NCBI GenBank assembly: GCA_018710785.1
Contig: DVJD01000080.1
Coordinates: 1-64,000 of the forward strand
Direction: 5' to 3'
Length of the DNA stretch: 64,000 nt
Source: Candidatus Fimimorpha excrementavium
Lineage (GTDB): Bacteria; Bacillota; Clostridia; Lachnospirales; Lachnospiraceae
Part shown: positions 8,297-17,377 of the stretch, in pieces
Layout: the number at the start of each line of letters is the position of its first letter
Position numbering within the stretch: position 1 is the first letter of the stretch
Notes under the pieces: generated by a model
Told to the model about the DNA's origin: nothing
The model's database searches: none
Seen by the model: only the letters and a program-made list of their open reading frames with translations
Position numbers and translations under genes: made by a program

Positions 8297-8731
8297 ATGA
8301 TACATGAAGAAAAAGTAAGATATATGACACAAGCTGCATGCTTTGAAGAAAAGCAAAGAAGAAAAGCTTTGGCCATTATGCGGTATTACAGGAAGGATTA
8401 TATTTCTTCTCATATGATTTTGATATGGCTGTCTGTGACCGCAGCGTTTTTGATCGGAGTTTTTATGTGGTTGTTTTATCAGGTCGGCAGTACATCATCC
8501 ATGGTATTGACGAATTTTACGAGTTTGGTTTTGATTGGAATTATTCTGATTGGAATTTATCTGATTCTTACGATTATTTATGTATTTGCGGCATACTGGT
8601 ATTACAGTGAGAAGTATGACAGGGCGAAACAGCTGATGAAAAAGTATCAGATGACTTTGAAGCAGCTGAACCGCTTATATGAGAGTGAGGAATCAGCTTC
8701 AGAAAATGGATTAGGAGGATCCCGCTTATGA
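8297..8731 (+). CDS. Small membrane protein of the cdaA operon, function unknown
   Basis: This 144-residue protein has a basic cytoplasmic N-terminus (MIHEEKVRYMTQAACFEEKQRRK), two transmembrane helices (about 42-64 and 74-100) and a coiled-coil-like charged tail (about 105-144). I do not recognise the family. GGAGGTGG precedes the ATG, and a TATACT -10-like box lies at 8252-8257. Its stop overlaps the next gene by 4 bases, so it is the first member of the unit that leads into cdaA and cdaR. Confidence 0.65.
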   Translation: MIHEEKVRYMTQAACFEEKQRRKALAIMRYYRKDYISSHMILIWLSVTAAFLIGVFMWLFYQVGSTSSMVLTNFTSLVLIGIILIGIYLILTIIYVFAAYWYYSEKYDRAKQLMKKYQMTLKQLNRLYESEESASENGLGGSRL

Positions 8732-9681
8732 TGGGATTATTGGTGTTTCGGGAACAAGTGAAGGCATTTTATGGAAAGTACAGCCGATATATCATGCCGG
8801 TATGCAAGTTTGTATTTGCACTGACAGCATTTATCAGCATTACGCTGAATACCGGATACATGGTCTCGCTGAACAATCCGTTTGTTCCGATCGTTTTGGC
8901 TGTGGCATGTGCTTTTTTGTCTTCCGCTGTGATTACTTTTTTCATGTGCTGTCTGATCTTGATTCACTTGGCAGCGGTATCTGTTGAAATCATGGTGGTT
9001 GCAGCTTTAATCTTTGTTTTGATGTTTCTGCTGTATTTTGTGTTTAAGCCGGGAAATGCCTGGCTGATGACATTGATTGTGCTGTTGGGACTATGGGATA
9101 TACCAGGGGCAGCCATTTTATCAGTGGGTCTGGTGGCAGGACCGCTTTCAGTGGTTCCGGTATGTTTCGGACTGATTACCTGCGGAATGATTACCCTGGT
9201 AAAGGCAGATCTCAGCGTGCTGGCATCTGGTACCAGTTCGCTGAATGTGATACAGAAGGTTATCTATTACATGGATTCCGTTCTGCGGGATGAAAAAATC
9301 CTTCTGCTTTCCATAGCAGCCTTGATTACTGTCTTGATTGTATGGGCAGTACGCAGGCTTTCCATCAGCTATGCGTGGGCGGTGGCCCTTGCTGCCGGAA
9401 CCGTGCTGTATACACTGCTTGTGCTGACAGGCAATTTCATTTTTGATGTAAATGTAAATATTGCGGCTGTGATCATCAGTGTTGTGATGGGGATTGCAGT
9501 CGGTGCAGCGCTAGAGTTTTTCCTGTTTGCAGTTGATTATTCCCGAACGGAGTATGCACAGTTTGAAGATGATGATTACTATTATTATGTGAAAGCTGTG
9601 CCGAAGATTTCTGTAACGAAACCGGAAGTTCAGGTGAAAAATATTACAGAAGCAGCAGAAGATGCTCGAGAGGATGAATAA
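8728..9681 (+). CDS. Polytopic membrane protein of the cdaA operon, function unknown
   Basis: This 317-residue protein has about eight transmembrane segments between residues 20 and 275. It ends in a cytoplasmic acidic tail with EDDDYYYYVKAVP and a Glu/Asp-rich end. It is not recognisable as a transporter of a known class. It overlaps the preceding gene by 4 bases and lies 19 bases before cdaA, so it is almost certainly co-transcribed with the c-di-AMP synthase. A role in osmolyte or ion homeostasis, or as a partner of CdaA, would fit the context but is inference only. Confidence 0.7.
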   Translation: MMGLLVFREQVKAFYGKYSRYIMPVCKFVFALTAFISITLNTGYMVSLNNPFVPIVLAVACAFLSSAVITFFMCCLILIHLAAVSVEIMVVAALIFVLMFLLYFVFKPGNAWLMTLIVLLGLWDIPGAAILSVGLVAGPLSVVPVCFGLITCGMITLVKADLSVLASGTSSLNVIQKVIYYMDSVLRDEKILLLSIAALITVLIVWAVRRLSISYAWAVALAAGTVLYTLLVLTGNFIFDVNVNIAAVIISVVMGIAVGAALEFFLFAVDYSRTEYAQFEDDDYYYYVKAVPKISVTKPEVQVKNITEAAEDAREDE

Positions 9682-9700
9682 TGAAGGGGGATAAAATTCT

Positions 9701-10567
9701 ATGAATGTAATAACCCAATGGCTGACGGATACATTTTCGTTGGCGCGACTGAATATTGGCTGGAATGACATCATTGAGATCTTTGTATTTGCATTTTTGC
9801 TGTATCATATTATCGTATGGATTCAGAGAACGAAGGCATGGGTCCTTTTAAAAGGAGTTTTGACGGTCGGTATTTTGTATGTGGCCGCTCAAATTTTCCA
9901 GATGAACAACCTGATATGGCTTTTTGAAAATTCGTTCAGCATGCTGATTATTGTATTGGTAATCGTATTTCAGCCGGAATTTCGAAAAGCGTTGGAGCAG
10001 CTGGGAAATCAGAAAGTGATCTCCGGTATTGTTCCGTTTGACAATTCGAAAGATAAACAGGAACGTTTCAGCGAGGAGACGATCAATGCGATCATAGATG
10101 CCAGCTTCGATTTGGGCCGGGCAAAAACGGGGGCGCTGATCGTAATCGAGCAGAATATCCTGTTAAATGAGTATATTGATACCGGTATAATTTTGAATGC
10201 GAAGGTCAGTGCGCCGTTGCTCGTACAGATTTTCGAACATAACACACCTCTCCATGACGGAGCGGTGGTGATCCGGGGGGATCAGATTATCGCAGCGACC
10301 TGTTATCTGCCGCTCTCCGATAATATGCATATCAGCAAAGAATTGGGGACTCGTCATCGTGCCGGACTTGGGATCAGCGAAGTGACAGATTCCATTACCG
10401 TGATTGCTTCCGAAGAAACGGGCAATGTGTCCATTGCCATCGGCGGAGAGCTGTTCCACAACGTGGACAGAGATAAATTGCGTGCAAAGCTTAACTTTAT
10501 CCAGAAAAAAGATATTGATGTAAAACGGTTCAGACTTTGGAAAGGGAAGCGGTGGAAAAAGGCATGA
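9701..10567 (+). CDS. cdaA: Diadenylate cyclase CdaA
   Basis: This 288-residue membrane enzyme makes cyclic di-AMP from two ATP. Three N-terminal transmembrane helices (about 23-95) are followed by a DisA_N cyclase domain with both catalytic signatures, DGA (residues 186-188, in LHDGAVV) and RHR (218-220, in GTRHRAGLG). Length and layout are those of the CdaA (YbbP) class. Its stop overlaps the start of cdaR by 4 bases. In Firmicutes CdaA and CdaR form a complex controlling c-di-AMP levels, which govern potassium and osmolyte balance. Confidence 0.95.
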   Translation: MNVITQWLTDTFSLARLNIGWNDIIEIFVFAFLLYHIIVWIQRTKAWVLLKGVLTVGILYVAAQIFQMNNLIWLFENSFSMLIIVLVIVFQPEFRKALEQLGNQKVISGIVPFDNSKDKQERFSEETINAIIDASFDLGRAKTGALIVIEQNILLNEYIDTGIILNAKVSAPLLVQIFEHNTPLHDGAVVIRGDQIIAATCYLPLSDNMHISKELGTRHRAGLGISEVTDSITVIASEETGNVSIAIGGELFHNVDRDKLRAKLNFIQKKDIDVKRFRLWKGKRWKKA

Positions 10568-12078
10568 AAAAAATGAAGAAAAAGTTAAAGGAATTTTTCA
10601 CGACCAATATTTTGCTGAAAGTAGGTTCCCTTATACTGGCGTTTCTTTGCTGGTCAGCGATTGCCAATGCAGCAAATCAGGTAAGAACATTGGTGGTGAG
10701 AGTTCCAATTGAATATAAATTTGAAGACTCGCTGGAAGAAGATTATGGGCTGGCAGTATTGGAAGAACCAGAAACGATCGCGATTGATGTCAGGGTACGG
10801 CGAAGCGACTCGGATCGTGTGAGTGCGGATGACTTTGTAGCTGTGGCAGATTTGACGCAGAATATCGGGGGCGGAGAAGAATTCCCTTCCGAACGTTTGG
10901 TCCGGGTAGAGGTGAATTATTCCGATTCAGCAGATCATTCTACTTATGTGGAATGGGATTATCAAAAGACAGGTCCATATGTGACGGTAACCATGGACAA
11001 ATATATAGAAAAACAGTTTGAAGTGGAAAAACAGATCACAGCGGGAGAGGGGTTGCCCCAGGAGTATGTGCTGTCAGATGACCAGATTGAACTGAATCCT
11101 TCTGTGATTACCATATCCGGACCGGAATCAGAGTTCAGTGATGTGGCCGCTGTCAAAGTAGTGGAAACATTGGAGATGACGACGGAGGATCAGGTGGTAA
11201 AGAAAACCGTTAATCTGGAGATGTATGACAATACGGACAGCATGATCAGCCGGGAAAGCAAACCACTGCTGAAAATGAGTTCCGAGACGGCCGAGCTGAC
11301 GGCGACTTTTCTGAACATTGGCACACCGACTGTACGACTGGAGGGAATTAATGGAACTCCGGCAGATGGATATAAGGTCAGTGCGTTCAGCGTGGAGCCG
11401 TCTACCGTTACGATAGCGGGTATGAGGTCAGTCGTCAGTGAGACAAATGAACTTGTCATTCCCAAGGACGTTCTTTCTGTGGAGGGTAAGAAAGAGGATG
11501 TGTCCGTGGAGGTGGACCTGAAGGATTACCTGCCGACAGGAGTGGAGATTCAGGGAGAAAACAGTATTGCAAAGGTGACTGTTAAGATTGAACAGCTTCA
11601 GGACAAGCTGGTGACATTGAATACTTCCAATTTGCGAATCATCGGAAGAGATAGTTCTTACGACTATACCATTAATACGCCGACGGTGTCCATCCGCTTT
11701 AATGGATTCCAGGCAGATTTGGATAAACTCAGTGAAAATGATGTGGAAGCATCCATAGATGTGAGTGGACTGGAGCCGGGAACACATCAGGTGCCAGTCA
11801 CTGTGGAAGAAGTGGTTGGTTTTACCATTAGCAATCAGGATTCTTTAATGGTACGTGTTACGGTTACCGGAAAAGAAGAAGAGACGCAGAGGGAAACCTC
11901 ATCTTCTGAGGAAAGAGAGACGGAATCTGCTTCTGACAGGGAAGAAACAGAAAGCGATGCTTCGGCAGGGGAACAGGAGACCACAGGAGAATCGGAATCA
12001 TTTCCAGCTTCAGGGACAGAAAACCGGGAAGCTGAGAATGAGACGGGCAGTGAGACGATTTCCATAGATAATCACTGA
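10564..12078 (+). CDS. cdaR: CdaR, YbbR-domain regulator of CdaA
   Basis: This 504-residue protein has one N-terminal transmembrane helix (TTNILLKVGSLILAFLCW). Four extracytoplasmic YbbR repeats follow, each with a motif like 'P-TV-I-G' (ITISGPES, VTIAGMRS, and similar). The last 80 residues are a low-complexity Glu/Ser/Thr tail (11870-12070). The start is placed at 10564 because it overlaps the cdaA stop as ATGA; the in-frame ATG at 10537 lies inside cdaA. YbbR proteins bind CdaA from outside the membrane and modulate cyclase activity. Confidence 0.9.
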   Translation: MKKMKKKLKEFFTTNILLKVGSLILAFLCWSAIANAANQVRTLVVRVPIEYKFEDSLEEDYGLAVLEEPETIAIDVRVRRSDSDRVSADDFVAVADLTQNIGGGEEFPSERLVRVEVNYSDSADHSTYVEWDYQKTGPYVTVTMDKYIEKQFEVEKQITAGEGLPQEYVLSDDQIELNPSVITISGPESEFSDVAAVKVVETLEMTTEDQVVKKTVNLEMYDNTDSMISRESKPLLKMSSETAELTATFLNIGTPTVRLEGINGTPADGYKVSAFSVEPSTVTIAGMRSVVSETNELVIPKDVLSVEGKKEDVSVEVDLKDYLPTGVEIQGENSIAKVTVKIEQLQDKLVTLNTSNLRIIGRDSSYDYTINTPTVSIRFNGFQADLDKLSENDVEASIDVSGLEPGTHQVPVTVEEVVGFTISNQDSLMVRVTVTGKEEETQRETSSSEERETESASDREETESDASAGEQETTGESESFPASGTENREAENETGSETISIDNH

Positions 12079-12173
12079 GCGGATGCTGTCAGGTTTGCCT
12101 GTGAAACTATGACAGAATAAGTATTTAACTGGATTACTGACTAAATAAGTATAAATAGAGTGGAGGAATAGCT

Positions 12174-12440
12174 ATGATACAGAAAAAAGTAACAATTAAA
12201 AACCCGACAGGACTGCATTTGAGACCAGCAGGTGTACTTTGCCGGGAGGCCATGAAATTTAAGTCTTCCATTACATTCAAGTTCAAGGGCAACACCGTGG
12301 CAAATGCAAAGAGTGTACTTAGTGTATTGGGCGCCTGTGTAAAGAGCGGAGATGAAGTGGAATTCTGCTGTGAAGGCGTGGACGAAGATGAAGCCATGGA
12401 GGCGATTATCAAGGCCGTCAATGACGGACTTGGAGAATAA
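12174..12440 (+). CDS. HPr family phosphocarrier protein
   Basis: This 88-residue protein has the phosphorylatable His15 in NPTGLHLRPAG, with Arg17 kept. A regulatory serine follows Lys in ANAKSVLSVLG (Ser47, equal to Ser46 of B. subtilis HPr). The motif reads GLHLRPAG rather than the usual GLHARPA. In PTS sugar transport it passes phosphate from enzyme I to EIIA, and the serine form signals through CcpA. A Crh protein would lack His15, so this is HPr-like. It has its own strong ribosome binding site (gtggagg) and a 95-base gap from cdaR. No ptsI is nearby. It may be a second, specialised HPr copy. Confidence 0.9.
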   Translation: MIQKKVTIKNPTGLHLRPAGVLCREAMKFKSSITFKFKGNTVANAKSVLSVLGACVKSGDEVEFCCEGVDEDEAMEAIIKAVNDGLGE

Positions 12441-12486
12441 AATATTGGTCACATAAAGCAAAAACAGGAAGGAGCAGGACTTGCCT

Positions 12487-13938
12487 ATGAAAAAAGAGAC
12501 AATTATTCTGTATGGAGGTTTTCTTCTTGTCTCGGCTGCTTCTATGTTTATCAGCAAAACCGGACAGCATATTGCTTCCGGTCTTTTGCTGTTATTGGGA
12601 GCAGTCTTTTTATATGTTTATTTTTACAGAAAGACAAAAAGCCTGGTCAATTTTAAGGGGCTGTTGTCACTTTCCTTTGTGGGAGGCGAGGGAATTGCAG
12701 CATTTCAATTGAGCAATCTTCAGACAGATTGGAGCATTATGACATGGGTTTGTTTTGCTGCCTTTTACCTGAGTTTTTTGGCCGGGTATGACGGGAAGGA
12801 ATGGCAGTACAGAAAAAAAGATAAAATGGGAAACGGCCGCAGAACGGATGAGGCGGCGGATACAAAGGTCGGCAAAGCTGGAGCGGAAAAGAGAAAAAGA
12901 ATGGAAAAGAGGCTGCTGATTTCAGCGGTGGCTGTCTCCGCTGTTTCATTTGCCGCGTTTTTGACAGAAGCGTGCATCCTGGGATATGTCCCGCTATTCT
13001 CCAAAGACACCCATGCGTACAATTATTTTCATATAACAGGAATTCATTATTTTACCGTCACCTGTATGATGGTACACGCATTGACGCTGATTTATTGGAT
13101 GGTACACAGGGAAAATCAAAAAATGGGCATAAGCGGGAAACAATCGCGCAAAAACCTGGCAGTCCTGATCGTATCCAATGCAGCCGCGCTTTCCATCGCC
13201 ATTCTCTGTATTTCAAAATTCCAGTTTTTGCTTACAGTGGCTCTTCCGCTTTTCATCTATCTGATGATGAAAAGAAATGTCAATACAAAACGGATCCTGC
13301 TGGTGGGCGGAGGCATCGCGGTTCTTGTCATTTTGGTTATGATCGTCATGATTATGCGAAGAAATTATGCGCCGGGATATCTGAATGATATTTTTGAAAT
13401 GAAGGATCCGAACCTGCCCATGTTTGTTCAGTATCCGTACATTTATGTGGCCAACAATTACGCCAACTTTAACTGCCTTGTGGAACAAATGACAGAACAT
13501 ACGCTGGGGCTGCGCATGGCCTTTCCTTTGTTTGCGCTGACAGGGCTGAAATTTGTCTCTCCCATACGGGAATGGCTGGTGCTGCCGGTGTACCTGACAA
13601 AGACGGAGCTGAATACCCTTACCATCATTTATGACGCATATTATGATTTCGGTCTGATAGGTGTAATACTATTTGGCATTCTTCTGGGGTGTGCCTGTGC
13701 ATTTCTTGCCAGGGAAATGAGGGAAAATAAAAATCCTGTCATCTATCTGTTCGGCGGACAGATCGCAGTATATCTGGCGCTTTCTTTCTTTTCCACCTGG
13801 TTTTCCGTGTCTACGACCTGGTTCTGGCTGGCCGTCACAGGTGCGATTTACTGGTATGTGGGAACGGACTGGAAGGGGATTTCAAAGAAAATTAAGAGGA
13901 AGCAAAAGGCATGGAAGCAAAAAGGAGAGAACGAATGA
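12487..13938 (+). CDS. Wzy-like oligosaccharide repeat-unit polymerase / O-antigen ligase family protein
   Basis: This 483-residue membrane protein has about 12 transmembrane segments and a large loop (about 300-370) rich in Tyr/Asn (FVQYPYIYVANNYANFN). A charged loop of about 30 residues lies near 100-135. This is the layout of repeat-unit polymerases that join lipid-linked oligosaccharides outside the membrane. It opens the polysaccharide locus and overlaps the next glycosyltransferase by 4 bases. The ATG at 12487 lies 12 bases after AGGAAGGAG; a TTG at 12481 with better spacing is an alternative start. Confidence 0.75.
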   Translation: MKKETIILYGGFLLVSAASMFISKTGQHIASGLLLLLGAVFLYVYFYRKTKSLVNFKGLLSLSFVGGEGIAAFQLSNLQTDWSIMTWVCFAAFYLSFLAGYDGKEWQYRKKDKMGNGRRTDEAADTKVGKAGAEKRKRMEKRLLISAVAVSAVSFAAFLTEACILGYVPLFSKDTHAYNYFHITGIHYFTVTCMMVHALTLIYWMVHRENQKMGISGKQSRKNLAVLIVSNAAALSIAILCISKFQFLLTVALPLFIYLMMKRNVNTKRILLVGGGIAVLVILVMIVMIMRRNYAPGYLNDIFEMKDPNLPMFVQYPYIYVANNYANFNCLVEQMTEHTLGLRMAFPLFALTGLKFVSPIREWLVLPVYLTKTELNTLTIIYDAYYDFGLIGVILFGILLGCACAFLAREMRENKNPVIYLFGGQIAVYLALSFFSTWFSVSTTWFWLAVTGAIYWYVGTDWKGISKKIKRKQKAWKQKGENE

Positions 13939-14879
13939 AGGACAGGACAGTGAGTGTGATTATTCCGGTTTATAAACCGGATGAAAAATATGTGAGGCTT
14001 CTGAAAGGGCTGCAGAAGCAGACCTACCCCATTTTGGAAGTGATTGTGATCAATACGGAGAGGCAGTATTACCACGAGGAAAACTATCCTGTGTTGGAAC
14101 AAATGAGAGTGTTCCATATCAGTAAGGACGAGTTTGACCATGGGAGGACGAGGGATGAGGGAGCAAAAAAAGCATCCGGAGAGATTCTTCTGTTCATGAC
14201 GCAGGATGCAGTTCCGGCAGACTGTCATCTGATTGAAAGACTGGCGGACGCATTTTCGGATGAGACGGTGGGAGCGGCATATGCCAGACAATTGCCGGAT
14301 AAAAATTGCCGCCTGATCGAACGCTATACCAGAGCATTTAACTATCCGAAGGAGAGCAGGGTGAAAACCAGGGCCGATTTAGGCCAGCTGGGAATTAAGA
14401 CTTACTTCTGTTCCAATGTATGCGCGGCCTACAAAAAAAGCGTATACGAGGAATTGGGCGGTTTTGAACGGCGCACCATATTCAATGAAGATATGATTTT
14501 CGCGGCCGGTCTGATTCAAAAAGGATATTCTTTGGCATACTGCGCCGATGCCAGAGTGATTCATTCCCACAATTATTCGGGGCCGGAACAGCTTCACCGC
14601 AACTTTGATCTGGCAGTATCCCAGGCGGATCACCCGGAGATTTTTCAGAATGTGCCGTCAGAAAAGGAAGGAATGCGGCTGGTAATCGATACGGCCCGTT
14701 ATTTAATGTACAAGCATAAACCGCTGGAGATTGTCCGGCTGGTGTACATCAGTCTATGTAAGTATGCGGGGTATTTTCTGGGGAAGCGGTACCGCAGTCT
14801 GCCGGGGTGGGCAGTTCGGAGATTATCCATGAATAAAAGATACTGGTCGTCGGCCGGACCCGCGGACCAGGGGATTTAG
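13935..14879 (+). CDS. Family 2 glycosyltransferase, rhamnosyltransferase-like
   Basis: This 314-residue GT-A enzyme begins VSVIIPVYKPDEK. It contains EFDHGRTRDEGAK (about residues 71-83), typical of dTDP-rhamnose-using transferases, followed by FMTQDAVP in place of a DxD motif, and FNEDMIFAAG as the catalytic-base region. The start at 13935 overlaps the polymerase stop and follows AAGGAGAG. With rfbC just downstream, rhamnose transfer to a lipid-linked glycan is a good inference. It acts at the cytoplasmic face of the membrane. Confidence 0.85.
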   Translation: MKDRTVSVIIPVYKPDEKYVRLLKGLQKQTYPILEVIVINTERQYYHEENYPVLEQMRVFHISKDEFDHGRTRDEGAKKASGEILLFMTQDAVPADCHLIERLADAFSDETVGAAYARQLPDKNCRLIERYTRAFNYPKESRVKTRADLGQLGIKTYFCSNVCAAYKKSVYEELGGFERRTIFNEDMIFAAGLIQKGYSLAYCADARVIHSHNYSGPEQLHRNFDLAVSQADHPEIFQNVPSEKEGMRLVIDTARYLMYKHKPLEIVRLVYISLCKYAGYFLGKRYRSLPGWAVRRLSMNKRYWSSAGPADQGI

Positions 14880-14891
14880 TTTGGAAAAGAC

Positions 14892-14919
14892 TTGAATATG
14901 AGTGAAATTATGTTATAAT
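14892..14919 (+). promoter_or_regulatory. Promoter for rfbC and the exporter/glycosyltransferase genes
   Basis: TTGAAT (14892-14897) and TATAAT (14914-14919) are 16 bases apart, 56 bases before the rfbC start. It gives the middle of the polysaccharide locus its own transcription start. Confidence 0.75.
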
Positions 14920-14974
14920 AGGTTGGTGTATTTTGGAATTATACTATGCGTGAAAGCAGGAAATGAGGTAAGAA

Positions 14975-15532
14975 ATGGGAAAGATAAAAGTTACAAAATG
15001 TGATATTGAAGGATTATATGTGATTGAACCGACTGTTTTCAAGGATGAAAGAGGGTACTTTGTAGAAACCTATAATTATAACGATTTTAAGGAAGCCGGA
15101 TTGGATATGCAGTTTGTGCAGGACAATCAGTCCATGTCGGTAAAGGGTGTACTGCGGGGCCTCCATTTCCAGAAGCAGTATCCCCAGGGAAAGCTGGTCC
15201 GTGCCATCCGCGGTACGGTATTTGATGTGGCAGTCGATCTGCGTGCCGGTTCCAAGACATATGGCAAATGGTTCGGCGTGGAACTGTCAGCAGAAAATAA
15301 GAAAATGTTTTATATTCCGGAAGGATTTGCCCATGGATTTCTTGTCTTAAGCGATGAGGCTGAATTTGCCTATAAGTGCACGGATTTCTATCATCCGGGA
15401 GATGAGGGCGGCCTTTTGTGGAGTGACCCTGAAATCGGTGTAGACTGGCCCATCGAGGAAGGGATGAAGCTGATTATTTCTGAAAAGGATCAGAAATGGA
15501 GCGGGCTGAAAGATACATTCAAATTTGAATAA
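14975..15532 (+). CDS. rfbC: dTDP-4-dehydrorhamnose 3,5-epimerase
   Basis: This 185-residue cupin enzyme has the RmlC signatures: VFKDERGYFVETYN, QDNQSMSVKGVLRGLHFQ (the catalytic His is in GLHFQ), FDVAVDLRAGSKTYGKW and IPEGFAHGFLVLS. It epimerises C3 and C5 of dTDP-4-keto-6-deoxyglucose on the way to dTDP-L-rhamnose. The other rml genes (A, B, D) are not in the window. Its promoter is directly upstream. Its presence between glycosyltransferases implies rhamnose in the surface glycan. Confidence 0.95.
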   Translation: MGKIKVTKCDIEGLYVIEPTVFKDERGYFVETYNYNDFKEAGLDMQFVQDNQSMSVKGVLRGLHFQKQYPQGKLVRAIRGTVFDVAVDLRAGSKTYGKWFGVELSAENKKMFYIPEGFAHGFLVLSDEAEFAYKCTDFYHPGDEGGLLWSDPEIGVDWPIEEGMKLIISEKDQKWSGLKDTFKFE

Positions 15533-15552
15533 ATGAAGCAAAGGGGCTATTT

Positions 15553-16578
15553 ATGAACAGAAAGAAAGCTGATCTGAACAAAATCGGCCAAATCGCTGTG
15601 CTGGGTTATGTGATCTGTGTATTGATTTTTACATGGACCGCCTGGGAACAGATTCAAAACTCAAGGATACGGGGTGCAATCTATCCAATCATCGCCGCAG
15701 CCATTCTGCTGCTGATGATCGTATATATCCTGCATTTGAAGAATTGTCAGAAGAAAGGGAAAAAATCCATCGGATTGGACTTTGTTGAGACGGTCCGCAA
15801 GTATAAGTTTTTGATGGAACAATTGATCAGCAGGGACTTTAAAATTAAATATAAACGTTCGATCCTGGGGGTTTTCTGGAGCTTCTTGAATCCGCTGCTG
15901 ATGATGCTGGTACAATATGTTGTGTTCAGTAAGCTGTTTGATTTGCGAGGCATGGGAATCACTCACTATGCCATCTATCTGCTTTGCGGTATTATCACAT
16001 GGAATGGCTTCAGCGACTGTGCCACGCAGGCCATGCATGCAATCACGGGGAATGCCTCTCTGATTACAAAGGTTTATGTGCCGAAATATATTTATCCGGT
16101 CACCAAGGTGCTGTCAGCCGGGATCAATTTGCTTTTGTCCATGGTTCCGCTTCTTTTGGTGACGTTCATCTATGGACTTTTTAATGATCTGTACCTGACC
16201 AAAGCGATTTTCCTGATTCCCATCGCTCTTTTGTTTGTCATCGTTTTTACCATCGGCGTGGGATTCCTTCTGTCAAGCCTCATGGTATTTTTCCATGATG
16301 TGGAATTTTTGTGGAATGTATTTTCCATGATGTGGATGTATGCCACACCGATTATCTATGGAATCGATATTCTGCGGGGAAAGGCTGAGTGGCTGATTAT
16401 TTTGATGGAGTTTAATCCCATGTACCATTATGTCAGCTTCATGAGAACCATCATTATTGACGGATGTTCTCCGGCGCTGACCGAATATTTGATCTGCGCT
16501 GCCTTTTCACTGGGAATGCTTTTGATTGGGGCGATTGTCTTTAAGAAAACGCAGGATAAATTCATATTATATATTTAA
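15553..16578 (+). CDS. Polysaccharide ABC exporter permease (Wzm/TagG-like)
   Basis: This 341-residue ABC-2-type permease has the core motif QLISRDFKIKYKRSILGVFWSFLNPL (about 90-115) and six transmembrane helices after it, ending FMRTIIIDG. An extra N-terminal pair of hydrophobic segments (about 12-32 and 38-60) precedes the usual core, making it about 70 residues longer than the norm. Its ATPase partner is the next gene, 13 bases on. The pair would move lipid-linked glycan across the membrane. Confidence 0.92.
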   Translation: MNRKKADLNKIGQIAVLGYVICVLIFTWTAWEQIQNSRIRGAIYPIIAAAILLLMIVYILHLKNCQKKGKKSIGLDFVETVRKYKFLMEQLISRDFKIKYKRSILGVFWSFLNPLLMMLVQYVVFSKLFDLRGMGITHYAIYLLCGIITWNGFSDCATQAMHAITGNASLITKVYVPKYIYPVTKVLSAGINLLLSMVPLLLVTFIYGLFNDLYLTKAIFLIPIALLFVIVFTIGVGFLLSSLMVFFHDVEFLWNVFSMMWMYATPIIYGIDILRGKAEWLIILMEFNPMYHYVSFMRTIIIDGCSPALTEYLICAAFSLGMLLIGAIVFKKTQDKFILYI

Positions 16579-16591
16579 TGGAGACGTCGGG

Positions 16592-17335
16592 ATGGAAAAA
16601 ATGAAAGAAGAAATTGTGATGATTGATGTTCAGGATGTGTCCATGCGTTTTATGATGAGCAACGATAAAATCGGAAGCCTGAAAGAAATGGTGACACAGC
16701 TGATTCAACGAAAAATCAAATTCAGGGAGTTCTGGGCACTTCGGGATGTGAATTTTCAGGTAAAAAAAGGGGAAGTCGTCGGTATCATTGGAAGAAACGG
16801 CGCTGGAAAAAGTACAATCTTAAAAATTATTTCCGGGATTATGCGGCCGACCAAAGGAAGGGTGATTCGAAACGGAAATATTGTTCCAATGCTGGAGCTG
16901 GGATCCGGATTTGATTTTGATTTAAGCGGGCGCGAAAATGTATTTTTGAATGGGGCGATTCTGGGATATTCCAAAGAATTTCTGATGGAGAAATTTGATG
17001 AAATCCTGGCTTTTTCAGAACTGGGAGAGTTCATCGAAATGCCCATCCGAAATTACTCTTCTGGTATGCTGATGCGTCTGGCATTTTCCATCGCTACGGT
17101 GGTGGAGCCGGAAATTCTGATTGTGGATGAGATTTTGGCAGTAGGGGATGAAAATTTTCAGAACAAAAGCCGCCAGCGGATGATGGAACTGATGAGTGGG
17201 GGTACTACAGTATTGTTTGTTTCACACAATCTGGATCAGATCCGCGAGATGTGTAATCGAGTTGTTTGGCTGGACGGAGGTACTGTCCGTATGGCAGGCG
17301 AAACAAAGGAAGTCTGCGACGCTTACAAATTGTAA
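16592..17335 (+). CDS. Polysaccharide ABC exporter ATPase (Wzt/TagH-like)
   Basis: This 247-residue ATP-binding protein has Walker A GRNGAGKS, signature YSSGMLMRLAFS (degenerate, as is usual in Wzt-type ATPases), Walker B EILIVDEILAVGD and the H-loop in VSHNLDQ. The IGSLKEMV N-terminal segment is shared with TagH/Wzt proteins. There is no C-terminal carbohydrate-binding extension, so export is probably not gated by a terminal sugar modification. The start at 16592 follows GGAGA; an earlier in-frame start at 16526 would overlap the permease gene. Confidence 0.92.
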   Translation: MEKMKEEIVMIDVQDVSMRFMMSNDKIGSLKEMVTQLIQRKIKFREFWALRDVNFQVKKGEVVGIIGRNGAGKSTILKIISGIMRPTKGRVIRNGNIVPMLELGSGFDFDLSGRENVFLNGAILGYSKEFLMEKFDEILAFSELGEFIEMPIRNYSSGMLMRLAFSIATVVEPEILIVDEILAVGDENFQNKSRQRMMELMSGGTTVLFVSHNLDQIREMCNRVVWLDGGTVRMAGETKEVCDAYKL

Positions 17336-17377
17336 GATGCAGGTAACAGAAATCGGTCTGAAGGAGAGTGAACAGAT

